64,000 nt of DNA from positions 124,001 through 188,000 of the forward strand of contig JACTMP010000032.1 in NCBI GenBank assembly GCA_014584575.1, given 5' to 3'. The first letter of the stretch is position 1; every line of letters begins with the position of its first letter. Below are positions 1-10,200 of this stretch, in pieces. The DNA comes from Chloroflexota bacterium. GTDB lineage: Bacteria; Chloroflexota; Anaerolineae; Promineifilales; Promineifilaceae. Both the position numbers and the translations under genes were made by a program. The notes below the pieces were generated by a model. It searched no databases and was not told the origin of the DNA. It saw only the letters and a program-made list of their open reading frames with translations.

Positions 1-3000
1 TTCCACATCGGCCAGGGCTGGCAGCGTCATCGGTTGGGCGGCGGTGCGTGCCTGGCCGATGACCGTTTGCCCGGCGGCGGCGGCCCGGTCGCGCAGGGGC
101 AGCGGGCAGTTGCCCAGGCTGCACCACTGTTCCAGTTCCACAACGGCCGTCGCCAACGCTTCCAGACCGGCGCCCAGGCTGTCATTCAAAGTGCAGCTAT
201 CGGCGGCGGCAAAGAGGGCGGCGCTTTCGGGGCTGACGATTTGCACCTGGGTCAACAGGTATTGTGTGTACAGGTCGCCGCCGCTGCCATCCGGGGCGGC
301 GCTGGCCAAGAGCAGCGGGAAACGCGCCCCCAGGTTCAAGTCGGCGCTGTTGAGGGTGATGGTTTGCACGGCCGTCTGGCCGACTGCCAGGTTGAGCGGG
401 TTGGGTGGCGGTACGGCCGTGCCCGCCGAAATGGGCAGGGTCACATCCAGGGCAAAACTACCGGCGGCGTTGCCCACGTTTTGCATGGTCAAGGGGATGT
501 CCAGGGCATCGTCGGGACCGAGGTAGAGCGTTTGCCCGGCCAACGACAGGTAATTGAAGGGCTGCCCCGGCATCGTCCAGGTGGCGCTGGCGTTGGCGTT
601 CAGGCTGCCGCTGCTGGCGGTGACGTTGAGGGGGTAGCTGGTTCCCGGCGCGGGCGGCTGGCCGGTGGGCGGCTGAATGACCAACCCCACAAAACCCCGT
701 TCATACGATCCCAGGGTGATGACGGCGCTGCTCTGGCGCTGGCCGTTGAGCAGCAGCCAGTTGGCCGGGGGGCCGCTGGCGGCGACGGTGATGGTTTGGG
801 TGACGGCCGTTTCGTTCCACAGTTCCAACTGGTAGGCGCTTTGCGGTATTTCCGCTTCGCCGTCGTTGGTCTGGCCGGAGACGGCGGCAATGGCGGCCTG
901 GTTCATGGGCACGGTCAGGCGGGCTTCCGGGGTGATGGTCAGGCTAAGGCTGTTGTTGTCGTTGATGGTGACGGTGTGGACGGCCGTGACCATCACATCG
1001 GGGTGGTCGGCCGCCTGGGCCACCAGCGTTATTTCGTAGCTTCCGGCGGGGATGCCAACGGGGAAAGCGTACTCAACGGTGTTGTCACCGACGATGTTGA
1101 CAAACCAGCGGGTGGGGGCGTAGACGTTGACGCTGACGGGGCCGCTGAAGTTGGCGTCGAGCAAGACATCGAAGGAGGTGAGGGTGTAGGGCACGGCCGT
1201 GGTCGCCGCCGGATCGGTGGTCATGGTCAACGCGGGCTGGCCGCCGCTGCCATTGTCCACAACGGTCAATGTCTTGCCGATGCGTTCCTGCCCGGCATAA
1301 AAGAGGTTTTGGCGGAACAAAATATCGGGCAGGGGCATGGGGCCGTCGCGCTCTGCGCCCAGCACAAACCGCTCCAGGCCACAATCGTCAATGGGGCAGA
1401 GGTGGGCGGGTAAATCCATCCAGGAAGTTTCTATTTGCGGGGCGACGGCCGTTGGCTCTGCCGGGTTGTTGAACGAGGGACAGAAGGAACAGGTAAAGGG
1501 CCAGGGCAGACTAAAGGGGTTTTCCAGCTCACACTCATCGTTCATGGCGGCGCGCACGGTGCCACCCAAAGCCGGGACAGCGTGGCAGACAACGTAGTCC
1601 CATATTTCCTTTACAGAATTGCGCAGACTGTAAACCGCTTCAAAGGTGAACGGTGCGCCAAAGCCTATGGAAATATAAGTCCACTCGACCAGCGACAGGT
1701 GCAGGCCATTTTCGGAGACGCTGATCGTTTCGCCGGTAAGCGGGTCAATTTCCCACCAGCCCAACACCGCCTGGCCATCCAATTGCACAGGATGAGAAGG
1801 AATGAGGATCTGTTTGCCCTCTTGCAGGGCAGCGGCGGCATAAGCGTAAGCGGCGGGGTCGAGCGGAAACAGTTCCAGCAAAGCGGCATTGGCCGGGGTG
1901 ACGAGGAGGGGTTCAATGCCCTGCTCGACCATGGCGTCAAAAATGCGGGCGGTGGTCAGCGGGGCGACGCCGGTGAAACGTTCCAATGCCTGCCCTTCGT
2001 AGTAGGATTCGGCCACCCCTTTGAGCCAGTTGGCGGTGCGGCCGGCCGATGTCGCCTGGCCGGGATAAACGATGGTGGTGGCGCGGGTGGTGCGCAGGTC
2101 TATGCTTTTGCGCAGGGTGTCGGTGGCCGGGTTATAAAAGGTTTCGGTGGTGATGATGCGCGGCTGGCTGTAGAACAGTTTAACCAGCAGGCCATTTTCC
2201 AGATGACCGGCGGTGCGGTCGGTGAACAGGGCAAAATCCAGGCCGCTAATGGCCTGGGCCAATGCCTGGTTTTGCTGGAAGGATGCGGAAGCCTGGCGCA
2301 GCAGTTCAAACTCCTCCGGCGTGGGGTTGGGGTTGCTGAACAGGTCCAGCGCCGGGGCTACCTGGGCGGCAAATGCCTGCCCGGAGGCGTAGATGCTGTC
2401 GCGGTAGCGCTGGATGAGGGGGAAATTTTGCAGCCGGTTGGGCAGGAACCAGGTGACGTAGAGGTCGCCTTCGCCGATGAAGGCGGCATTGTTGGGGTCG
2501 CTGCTGATGACGGGATTGCCGCCGCCTAGCCGGGCGTGTTGGCCGAGCAGGTCTTTGATTTCGCGGGTGAAGGTTTCGCTACGGCCGTCGGGACTTGTTG
2601 TCTCCACCGTCAGCCAGAGGGCGGTGGTGAAGCGGGAAGCCAGGGGGAAGGTGGTGAGCAAATCCTGGTAGGTGTCGCCCAGGTTATATTCGTCGCTGCC
2701 CTGTATGGTGAAATAGGGGGTGTAGTGGTGTTCGACGTTGGTATAGATGCCGCCAACGGCGCTGCTGTTGACCAGATGACCGAAGATGAGGGGGCGGCTG
2801 GCCAGTTCGGCCACACTGTAAGTCGTTTCCAGCGGTGTGATGGTTTGCAGGAATTGGCCGCCAATGGGGAAGGCGCTGTACTGCTCTGCTTCCAGGCGGA
2901 AGGTGACGGTGTGGCGCAGTTCGGCGGGGATTTCGGCGATGCGGTCATTTGCGCCGGGGGTGGCAAAAATCTGGCCGACGTCGGCATCCGGGAAGCTGGG

Positions 3001-4095
3001 GTCGAGGTTGGTCCAGCCCTGGCCGGGCAGGTACGCTTCCACCCACCAATGATCTTGCGTGAGGGTGAGCAAGGCCGGGTCATTGAGGGGATCGGCCGTT
3101 TCGGCGGCGGGGGGGAGGTGTCCGGCAACGGCCGTAACCGGTTTGAACATCGTCGCCAACAAGGTCTGCGCCTGGGGTACGGTCAATGAACCATGCCGGT
3201 AGCGGGCGGGCACACCGGCGGCGCGCAGGGCGGCAATCAGCAGGCTGCTTTGGTCGAGTGAGTTGCCCGCTTCGCCCCACAACGTGCCCCGCGTGCCGCG
3301 CAAAGAGCCAACATACGGTTCAAAGGCCAGGCCGCGCACAGTGGCAAAAAAGGCAAGCGGGTCTTGGGTGGTTTGGGCGCTGGCGTGGAGCAGGTCGGCG
3401 TCGGCGATCTGTGCATCGGGGGTGGCAGCCGTGTACGCCGCCGGAATCGCATCCGGCACGACGACGGCCGGGCGGGCATTCACGCTGACCGATTCGCCCC
3501 AACGTTGGGCAACGGCCGTTGCCCCATTATCCAGATTGACAAAGTTGGGGGCGCTGGCCGGGGGCAGCACGGTCATGGTGATAACGGTGCTGCCCATCGG
3601 CGGGATAGGGGGCAGGTTCCAGGTGAGGGTGGAGCCAACGATGATGGGGTTGCCGCCGGCCGCCAGCAGGGTGCCGCCGCTGAGGGTGGTGGCTAACGTC
3701 ACCTGGTTGAGCGTGTTGGCATCGCTGGTGATGTCGAAGGCGGCCAGGGCGGTGATGGTGTCGGTGACGCTGGCCGAGGGGGCGATGGGCGGCAGGGCGG
3801 TGGGTGGCTGGTTGTTGCTGACGGTGTAGCTGATGGTGATGCTGCTGCCGGTGTTGTAGCCGGATTGCACGCGGGACAGGGTGAGGGGGGTGGTGACGAT
3901 GGGGGAGATGGGGTCGGTGACGGTGTTGGCGACGGCCGTTGCCGCTGTCGTGCTGTCGGGGCGGGTGTGGGGTACGGCCGTTTCTGCCCGTGCGCTTGTC
4001 GGGCGCAGCCAGGCCAGCGGCCCGGCCAACTGCATCAGTAAACTGAGGCTAATCACCAGAGAAATCATTTGCTGCCATTTGTTGTTACGGTTCAT
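1..4095 (-). CDS. Giant secreted transglutaminase-like domain protein (3' end beyond left edge)
   Basis: The minus strand is open from the ATG at 4095 to base 1 (1365 codons) with no stop seen, so the C-terminus lies outside the window. The N-terminus is a signal peptide (basic MNRNNKWQQ, hydrophobic core, cleavage near SARA-ETA). Residues about 40-200 read as a secreted beta-domain rich in Thr, Ala and Pro. A transglutaminase-like core follows: GNSLDQSSLLIAALRAAG, then HWWVEAYLPGQGW and NLDPSFPDA. In the usual Cys-His-Asp arrangement the His (about 349) and Asp (about 365) are present, but the Cys position is Ser (about 279), so it may be non-catalytic. The rest is long, with beta-sandwich-like Thr/Ser-rich sequence typical of cell-surface proteins. 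An extracellular structural or binding role is inferred. Long plus-strand open frames here are antisense. Confidence 0.8.
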   Translation of the reverse strand, partial: MNRNNKWQQMISLVISLSLLMQLAGPLAWLRPTSARAETAVPHTRPDSTTAATAVANTVTDPISPIVTTPLTLSRVQSGYNTGSSITISYTVSNNQPPTALPPIAPSASVTDTITALAAFDITSDANTLNQVTLATTLSGGTLLAAGGNPIIVGSTLTWNLPPIPPMGSTVITMTVLPPASAPNFVNLDNGATAVAQRWGESVSVNARPAVVVPDAIPAAYTAATPDAQIADADLLHASAQTTQDPLAFFATVRGLAFEPYVGSLRGTRGTLWGEAGNSLDQSSLLIAALRAAGVPARYRHGSLTVPQAQTLLATMFKPVTAVAGHLPPAAETADPLNDPALLTLTQDHWWVEAYLPGQGWTNLDPSFPDADVGQIFATPGANDRIAEIPAELRHTVTFRLEAEQYSAFPIGGQFLQTITPLETTYSVAELASRPLIFGHLVNSSAVGGIYTNVEHHYTPYFTIQGSDEYNLGDTYQDLLTTFPLASRFTTALWLTVETTSPDGRSETFTREIKDLLGQHARLGGGNPVISSDPNNAAFIGEGDLYVTWFLPNRLQNFPLIQRYRDSIYASGQAFAAQVAPALDLFSNPNPTPEEFELLRQASASFQQNQALAQAISGLDFALFTDRTAGHLENGLLVKLFYSQPRIITTETFYNPATDTLRKSIDLRTTRATTIVYPGQATSAGRTANWLKGVAESYYEGQALERFTGVAPLTTARIFDAMVEQGIEPLLVTPANAALLELFPLDPAAYAYAAAALQEGKQILIPSHPVQLDGQAVLGWWEIDPLTGETISVSENGLHLSLVEWTYISIGFGAPFTFEAVYSLRNSVKEIWDYVVCHAVPALGGTVRAAMNDECELENPFSLPWPFTCSFCPSFNNPAEPTAVAPQIETSWMDLPAHLCPIDDCGLERFVLGAERDGPMPLPDILFRQNLFYAGQERIGKTLTVVDNGSGGQPALTMTTDPAATTAVPYTLTSFDVLLDANFSGPVSVNVYAPTRWFVNIVGDNTVEYAFPVGIPAGSYEITLVAQAADHPDVMVTAVHTVTINDNNSLSLTITPEARLTVPMNQAAIAAVSGQTNDGEAEIPQSAYQLELWNETAVTQTITVAASGPPANWLLLNGQRQSSAVITLGSYERGFVGLVIQPPTGQPPAPGTSYPLNVTASSGSLNANASATWTMPGQPFNYLSLAGQTLYLGPDDALDIPLTMQNVGNAAGSFALDVTLPISAGTAVPPPNPLNLAVGQTAVQTITLNSADLNLGARFPLLLASAAPDGSGGDLYTQYLLTQVQIVSPESAALFAAADSCTLNDSLGAGLEALATAVVELEQWCSLGNCPLPLRDRAAAAGQTVIGQARTAAQPMTLPALADVE

Positions 4096-4110
4096 CGTTT
4101 GCTCCTTTGA

Positions 4111-4147
4111 GAATTATGAATTATGAAGGATGAATTATGAATTTTTA
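4111..4147. repeat. Heptamer-type tandem repeat (ATGAATT units)
   Basis: Degenerate tandem copies of a 7-nt unit (ATGAATT and variants such as ATGAAGG) lie just upstream of the giant secreted gene and run to the stop of the next small gene. They belong to the heptamer repeat class found at many gene junctions in this window. Confidence 0.6.
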
Positions 4148-4356
4148 TTCATTGTGGTGGTTGCGGTGGCGGAAAGGGCGGTGGCGGAAAGTTCGCCGGT
4201 TTGTGGTTTCAATTGTTGTTGCAAATAGGCGTAGGCCTGTTCCGGGGTGGCAAAGTGACGCGCCTCCCCGCTGTGCGGCGAGACCAACTCGGCCCGCCAG
4301 GGTTGCTGTTCGTCGTCCCGCCAGAGGCGGATGAGGTAGGCGTGGTAGTTGCTCAT
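4135..4356 (-). CDS. Small hypothetical protein (73 aa)
   Basis: This is a small soluble protein beginning MSNYHAYLIRLWRDDEQQPW and continuing into a segment with HFATPEQAYAYLQQQL, followed by a Thr/Ala tail. An in-frame start exists further upstream at 4428, but that extension would be encoded by the adjacent heptamer repeat, so I chose the ATG at 4356. No family is recognised with certainty. The pattern (LIRLWRD, then a F-A-x-P-E-Q-A-x-A-Y-L helix) resembles short Chloroflexota proteins of unknown function. It lies between two secreted-protein genes on the same strand, and the 3' end overlaps a tandem repeat. Function unknown. Confidence 0.6.
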   Translation of the reverse strand: MSNYHAYLIRLWRDDEQQPWRAELVSPHSGEARHFATPEQAYAYLQQQLKPQTGELSATALSATATTTMNKNS

Positions 4357-4376
4357 AGGAAAGAGTGGGAGGTGGG

Positions 4377-4440
4377 GATTAGAGATTAGAGATTGGAGAT
4401 TGAGCAATCTCCAACCTCTAATCTCCAATCTCCGATCCTC
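4377..4440. repeat. Heptamer tandem repeat with inverted arms
   Basis: Two arms face each other: GATTAGAGATTAGAGATTGG on the left and CAATCTCCAACCTCTAATCT on the right, each built of 7-nt units (GAGATTG/GAGATTA). The arms can pair as a long imperfect hairpin. The element occupies the whole junction between the small gene and the Calx-beta gene. Confidence 0.8.
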
Positions 4441-4441
4441 T

Positions 4442-6862
4442 CTATCGCCTTATCAACGGCAAATAAACCCTCTGTGGCTCCGTGAAATCATCATTGAGAA
4501 TCGTGCCCTGGCTGCCGCTGCTGATGATGGGCGCGTTGGCGTTGCTGAGGGTGGAGAAAAAAACCTCGTCCGGCTCTACTTCCAGATCGCCAATGACGTT
4601 GACGGTATAGGTCTGGCTGGTCTGGCCTGGCGAGAAAGTGACTGTGCCGACAAAGGGGGCAGCAAAATCTTCACCGGCCGTAGCCCCGCCCACGCCAAAA
4701 CCGGAGGTGAGGTTGTACTCAACGGTGATGAAGAAGGCAGCGGGGGTGGACAGCGTGACGGTAAAGACGGCCGGGGTAAACCCACCATCCCCCTCCCAGA
4801 CGCTGATGTCCGCGCCATGATAAAGACGGGCGGTATCGTCGTCCAGGATGGCGCCGACGCCGGTGGCCCGCTCCAAGCTGGCGTTGGCGGGGTCGGACAA
4901 TTGCACGGTGAATTGTTCACTCTCGCCCTCATCAATGATGTCGCTCAGGATGGTAACGTTGATTATTTTGCTGGTTTCACCGGGGGCGAAGGTGAGGCTG
5001 CCGCTGGCAGCGGTGTAGTCGGCGGGGGCTACGGCCGTGCCGTTCAGCGTGGCATAATTTACCGTCACCACATCCGGGCTGGCCGGGGAGAGGGTGACGG
5101 TGAAGGTGGCCGGCTGTGTCCCGGCATTGCCTTCCGGCAGACTGATGTCGTTGATGCTGAGGCCGGGCAGCCCATCGTCGTCAATAATCGTGCCGACGGC
5201 CGTGCCTATCAAAATGATGGCATTGCTGGCATTGTTTAACTGCACCTGGAAGGTTTCGTTCGGCTCGTCGTCGGCGTCGCTCACGATGGGGACTGCAATG
5301 GTACGCACCGTCTGGCCGGGGGTGAAGGTCAGCGTGCCGCTGGTGGCGGTGTAATCGGCGGGGGCCACGGCCGTGCCATCGGCGGTGGCGTACTGGACGG
5401 TGACGGTCTGGTTGCTGTCGGGGGCGAGGGTGACGGTGAACACGGCCGTGGCCATGCCGCCGGTGCCTTCCAACACGGCCGTGTCCACGATGACCAGTTG
5501 GTGTTCCGCCTCTACCGCGCCGATGTCGCAAACGGCCGTGCCGTTGTTATCGCCATCATAGGGCCGGGTTACGCCGCGCTGGTCGGTTGCCGGGCAGTAG
5601 GCATTGCTGCCGCCTTCGATGGCCGGGCTGCCGGGCCGCAGGGCATGTGTCTGGGTGGGGCCGCCGTAGTCGCCCAGGGGCATCAGCAGCGGGTTTACCC
5701 CTTGCTGGTCGCCCGGTTGGGTCAGGTTGCAGGTTGTGTCGCTGCTGAGGTTATGCCCCAGCGAAATGAGTGTGCCCAAAAGACATTGTTCGCCCTGGTT
5801 GTGGGCGATGAGGGTATTGGCGAGGCTGGCTGAAGCGCCGCTGGTCAAGACCAGCCCGTTTCGGCCGACGCCGCCGGAACCGGTGCGTGTATTGTGGGCG
5901 ATGGTGCTGTTGGTGAGGGTGAGCACGGCCGTTGGCCCGGCGGCGTAGATGCCGCTGAAATTGCTGCTGGCGATATTGCCGCTCACCGTGCTGTTGCGCA
6001 GCGTGACACCCCCTTCAACGATGATCCCCGCGCCTTCAGTGGCCCGATTGCCGCTGACAGTGGTTCGTTCTAGCACCGCGCCATCGGCGACGGCCAGCCC
6101 ACCGCCCACACCGGCGGCTTCGTTGTCGCGGATGGTGCTGTCTTGCACCAATAGCGGGCGGGTGGTGTAGAGGCCGCCGGCATAGATACCGGCAGTGCTG
6201 TTTTCGGCCAGCAGTGAATGGGTAATGGTGATGGCGCTGTTGCCTACGGCATAGTTGAAGATGCCGCCGCCCCAGCCGGCGGCGCTGTTGCCCAGGATGA
6301 CACTGTGATCAAGGGTCAGTTGCCCGCTGTTGAAGATGGCGCCGCCGCCATTAGCGGCCACATTGTCCCGCACGATGACGTGTTGCAGCAGGACTTGTAC
6401 GCTGGTAACGCGCACCCCCCCGCCGCTGCTGTTGAAAATGTTGGGGTCGTCCGGCGTCTCGCCGTTTTGGATGGTGAGATGGCTCAGGGTGCTGTTGGCG
6501 TTGATGGTGAAGACACGGCCGTTGCCGCCGCCATCCACAATCGTTGTGGCCGCGTCTGCGCCGATAAAGGTCAGCGGTTTGTAGACGCTGATCTGGCTTT
6601 CATGGTACAGCCCGGCGGCGATCTGGATAGTGTCGTTGTCATTGGCTTTGTTGATGGCCTCGCCGATGGTAGCGCAGGCGGTGGCCGGGGAGAGGCAGTC
6701 GTTGCCATCATCTCCGGTGGGGCTGACATACCAGGTGGCTAACGGGGCAGCCTGGGCCGGCCGCTGTACCAGCCAGGCCAGGCACAGCAGGGCGCTCAGC
6801 GCCAATAACACCGGCGTGATGGCAATATGCCGCCAAAATTGGATATGGGTTAAATGGTGCAT
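4442..6862 (-). CDS. Secreted beta-helix protein with choice-of-anchor Q and Calx-beta repeats
   Basis: 806 aa. The N-terminus has a signal peptide (hydrophobic run around residues 13-35, ending near AQAAPLATW). Residues about 43-450 form a parallel beta-helix (repeated GGG and N/S-rich turns, polymorphic-outer-membrane-like) closed by a choice-of-anchor-Q-like block (LGDYGGPTQTHALRPGSPAI, then DQRGVTRP and DIGAVE). Three Calx-beta domains follow at about 455-565, 567-675 and 680-790 (motifs GTAVAPADYTA, FTPGQT, DDEPNETFQV, DDD). The last residues are VYLPLIRR, a C-terminal YLPL-type ending that I associate with secreted Chloroflexota proteins. An adhesive or surface-matrix role with Ca2+ binding is inferred. 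Stop at 4442; the heptamer repeat follows directly. Confidence 0.88.
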   Translation of the reverse strand: MHHLTHIQFWRHIAITPVLLALSALLCLAWLVQRPAQAAPLATWYVSPTGDDGNDCLSPATACATIGEAINKANDNDTIQIAAGLYHESQISVYKPLTFIGADAATTIVDGGGNGRVFTINANSTLSHLTIQNGETPDDPNIFNSSGGGVRVTSVQVLLQHVIVRDNVAANGGGAIFNSGQLTLDHSVILGNSAAGWGGGIFNYAVGNSAITITHSLLAENSTAGIYAGGLYTTRPLLVQDSTIRDNEAAGVGGGLAVADGAVLERTTVSGNRATEGAGIIVEGGVTLRNSTVSGNIASSNFSGIYAAGPTAVLTLTNSTIAHNTRTGSGGVGRNGLVLTSGASASLANTLIAHNQGEQCLLGTLISLGHNLSSDTTCNLTQPGDQQGVNPLLMPLGDYGGPTQTHALRPGSPAIEGGSNAYCPATDQRGVTRPYDGDNNGTAVCDIGAVEAEHQLVIVDTAVLEGTGGMATAVFTVTLAPDSNQTVTVQYATADGTAVAPADYTATSGTLTFTPGQTVRTIAVPIVSDADDEPNETFQVQLNNASNAIILIGTAVGTIIDDDGLPGLSINDISLPEGNAGTQPATFTVTLSPASPDVVTVNYATLNGTAVAPADYTAASGSLTFAPGETSKIINVTILSDIIDEGESEQFTVQLSDPANASLERATGVGAILDDDTARLYHGADISVWEGDGGFTPAVFTVTLSTPAAFFITVEYNLTSGFGVGGATAGEDFAAPFVGTVTFSPGQTSQTYTVNVIGDLEVEPDEVFFSTLSNANAPIISSGSQGTILNDDFTEPQRVYLPLIRR

Positions 6863-6954
6863 GATTCCCTCGTATGTTGTTTCATCGGGTTAGCAAGTGA
6901 ATGGGGCACAGTGTAGAAAGCAAACGATCACAAACCGATCACGGCGATTTTCAA

Positions 6955-7075
6955 TGCGGCCGGCGGCGGCAGATAAATCTGCACCTACAAAAGGAAAAGT
7001 CGGCCTTCGCCGACTATTACCAGTCGGCGAAGGCCGACTTTGCTTTCTGTTGCTGAGATTTCAATCGCCCGGTTG
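6955..7075. repeat. REP-like palindromic module R1
   Basis: The core is a perfect 20-bp inverted repeat, 6996-7015 against 7022-7041 (arm AAAGTCGGCCTTCGCCGACT), with a 6-nt loop. It is flanked by GCAGATAAATCTGC on the left and GATTTCAATCGCCCGG on the right. The same module occurs in opposite orientation at 13.67-13.80 kb, and relatives occur at 23.6 and 60.9 kb. Confidence 0.85.
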
Positions 7076-7115
7076 TGTCAGATTTTAGAATGGCTGAACC
7101 GAATCACGGCCGTGT

Positions 7116-7143
7116 TTGGTCGCCCCTTGGTAAGGGCTATAAT
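7116..7143 (+). promoter_or_regulatory. Putative sigma70-type promoter for the BTAD regulator
   Basis: A -35-like TTGGTC (7116-7121) and a consensus -10 TATAAT (7138-7143) are separated by 16 nt, about 100 nt before the regulator start. An ACGGCCGT octamer (7106-7113) lies directly upstream. Assigned by pattern only. Confidence 0.5.
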
Positions 7144-7205
7144 AAGCCGCCGCCGCCATGATCCGTAACGAAACCGGCGGCCCGGCTAGAACCTCCACAC
7201 CCCCT

Positions 7206-7229
7206 CGTTCCCACGCTCTGCGTGGAACG
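7206..7229. repeat. Small palindrome CGTTCCCACGC/GCGTGGAACG
   Basis: An inverted repeat with one bulged C and a TCT loop lies between the promoter and the likely start codon of the regulator. An alternative upstream ATG (7222) lies inside the hairpin, which argues for the downstream ATG at 7246. It may be a dispersed repeat or a structured leader. Confidence 0.55.
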
Positions 7230-7245
7230 GGCAGAGAAGAAAACG

Positions 7246-10200
7246 ATGTTGACAATGACGTTGTTGGGCGAGGCGACTATCGCTCTGAATGGGAAGCCAT
7301 TAACCGGAATCGGCTCGCGCACGGCCGAGGCGCTGTTGATCTTCCTGGCGTGTGAGGCACGGCCGTTCGCCCGGCACTATCTGGCGGAATTTTTCTGGGA
7401 AGAACGGGACCCGGAACAGTCGGCGGCCAATTTGCGGGCGGCGCTGTCGCTGCTGCGCAAACAGGTGGGGGATTATGTGTACGTCACCCGGCAAACCATT
7501 GCCTTTAACCAGGCGTTGCCATATCAGGTGGATGTGGCGGCGTTCACGGCCGTGTCCGGGGCGGTAGATCGGCAGGAAATGGAAACGGCCGTAGCCCTCT
7601 ACGGCGGCGATTTTTTAGACGGGTTTTACCTGCGCGAGAGCCGGGCGTTTGAAGAGTGGAGCCTGCTGAAGCGGGAGCAGCTCCAGCAGCAGGCGATCCA
7701 ATTGTTGCGCCGTTTGTTGGCGGACACGGCCGTCGCTCAAAATCCAACCGTCTGCCTCCAACACGCCAACCATCTGCTGCGCCTGAACCCATTGAGCGAA
7801 TATGCCCATCAGCAAAAGATAGCCGCCCTGGCCCGCAGCGGCCAACTGCAAGCGGCGCTGCGCCAATATCAGCAGTGCCAGCGTCTGCTGCGTGAAGAAT
7901 TAGGCATTGAACCCAACCTGGAAACATCCGAACTGGCGCAGCGCATCCAACGCGCCGGGCAGACCCCGCGCCACAACCTGCCCCCCGCCCCCACCCCCTT
8001 TGTCGGCCGCGCCCAGGAATTGGCCGATCTGGAACGCCATCTCCTTGATCCCCATTACCGGCTGCTGACCCTGATTGGCCCCGGCGGTGTGGGCAAAACG
8101 CGCCTGGCGCTGGCGGCGGCGCAGCGGCTGATCGCCAGCGGCTATTTTTTGAACGGGCTGCGTTTTGTCTCCCTGGCCAATGCCCATACCCCGGCGGCGC
8201 TGCCCACGCTGATTGCCGCCGAATTGGGGCTGACCTTTAAGGGACCAACGCCGCCGCCCGAGCAGTTGGCGGCAGCGTTGGCCGGTGAGGAGATGTTATT
8301 GATTCTGGATAATCTGGAGCAGTTGATGGCCGGGAGTGCGGGGGAAGAAACGGCCGATTTCCTGGCTCATTTGTTGGCCCGCGCCCCGCTGCTGACGTTA
8401 TTGGTCACCTCCCGGCGGCGGCTGCAATTGCAGGAGGAGTGGCTGTTTGATGTGGGTGGCCTGGGGCTGCCGGGGCCGGATGAGGGGGAGGCGGCGACGA
8501 CGTCTGACGCCGTGCAGCTATTTTTGCAGATGGCGGCGCGGTTGCAGCGCCATTTCCAGCCCACGCCGCCTGACCTGGCGGCCATTGTCTCCCTGTGCCA
8601 GCGGTTGGAGGGGTTGCCGCTGGGCATTGAGTTGGCGGCGGGCTGGCTGCGTCAGTTGTCTTGTCCGGAGATTGCCCGTAAGCTGGACGAGAGCATAGAT
8701 TTGCTGGCGACCGGTTTACGCAATGTGCCCGCCCGCCAACGGAGTATGACGGCCGTATTCGATTACTCCTGGGCGCTGCTGCCGCCGACGGCGCAGGTGG
8801 TATTGGCGCGGTTGTCTTTGTTTGCGGGTGGGTTTACGTTGGCGGCGGCTACGGCCGTAGCCGGGGCAGGCGTGGCCGAGTTGACGACGTTGGTGGAACA
8901 TTCTTTGCTGCGGGTGGAGGGGGACGGCCGTTACAGCCAACACACCCTCTTGCGCCAACTGAGCGCCGCCCGCCTGACCCCGGCAGAACAGGCGGCGGCA
9001 GCCGAAGCCCATGCCCATTTTTACGCGGCGCTGCTCCGCTCCCAAGAAGCGCATCTGGACGGCCCCCAGGCGAACACGCTGTTGGCCGACCTGCGGCGCG
9101 ACGGGGCCAATTTGACGGTGGCCTGGGCGTGGGGGTTGGCGCAGCAGGCGGTAGATTTGTTGGCGCAATTGGCCGGGGGGCTGGCTTATCTGGAGGAGAC
9201 GCAGGGGGCGTTTCTGTTGGGGTATGACCGGTTTAAGGCCGTGACCGGCGATTGGCTGGCGGCGACGGACGCGGGGCGGCTGTTGGCCGGGCGCTGCCGG
9301 GCTTACCAGGCCCGGTTTGCCCATCAGCTAGGCCGTTTTGAGGCGGCGGAGGTGTTGTACCGGGAGAGTGTGGATTGGCTACGGCCGTTGCCCCCTTCCC
9401 CGGCGCTGGCGCTGGCGCTGACACACTGGGGTGAACTGGCGCGGCAGCAAGGCGATCTGGCGGCGGCGCGGCCCCGCCACGAAGAAAGCCTGGCCCTCTT
9501 TCGCCAATGGGGGGATGCCCAGGGCACGGCGCGGGCGCTGCTGCATCTGGCCAATCTGGCTTTTGTTTCCGGTCAGTTACCGGAAGCAGTGCGGCGATAC
9601 GAAGAGGGGTTGGCAATTTGTCAGGAGATAGGCAGTTACCGGCAGACGGCCGTGTTTCAAGACAATCTAGGTGCGGTGTTGATCGAGTTGGGCGAATATG
9701 GACGGGCCGAACAAACGTTAACGGCGGCGCTGGCGCGGCGGCAGGCGATTAACGACCAGTGGGGGTTAGCCACGTCCAATAACAACTTGGGTGTGTTGGC
9801 CGGTTTGCGCGGCCAATATGATGAAGCGGAAAAACGATACCAGGCGGCGGCGGACGCTTACCGGCAAATTGGTTATGCCTTTGGCGTGGCCCGCTGCCTG
9901 ACCAATCTGGGGTCTATGCTCATTTCGCAGGGCAAACTGGAAACGGCGCGCCATTATCTGGCGGAGGCGCTGGCGCTGTGGCAGCCGCTGGATTCACCGG
10001 AGGGGGAGGCGGATGCGCTGCTTTGCCTGGGGCAGGCCGCCAGCCAGCAAGGGCAGTATGCCGAAGCCGAGGGGCGGCTGCAACAGGCGGCGACCCTCTT
10101 CCGGCAATGTGACCGGCCCATCCCGCTCATGCGCACGCTGGCCGATTGGAGCGTGGTGCTGGGGCGCTTGGGGAAGATGGCTGATGCGCGGGCGGCGCTG

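Noticed and set aside
34..1413. Long plus-strand open frame (459 codons)
   Set aside because: Antisense to the continuous minus-strand secreted protein gene, which has a signal peptide and a recognisable domain; the plus frame gives a Gly-rich product with no domain, typical of GC-rich antisense.
1435..2529. Plus-strand open frame of 364 codons
   Set aside because: Also antisense to the same minus-strand gene; no Shine-Dalgarno or recognisable motif.
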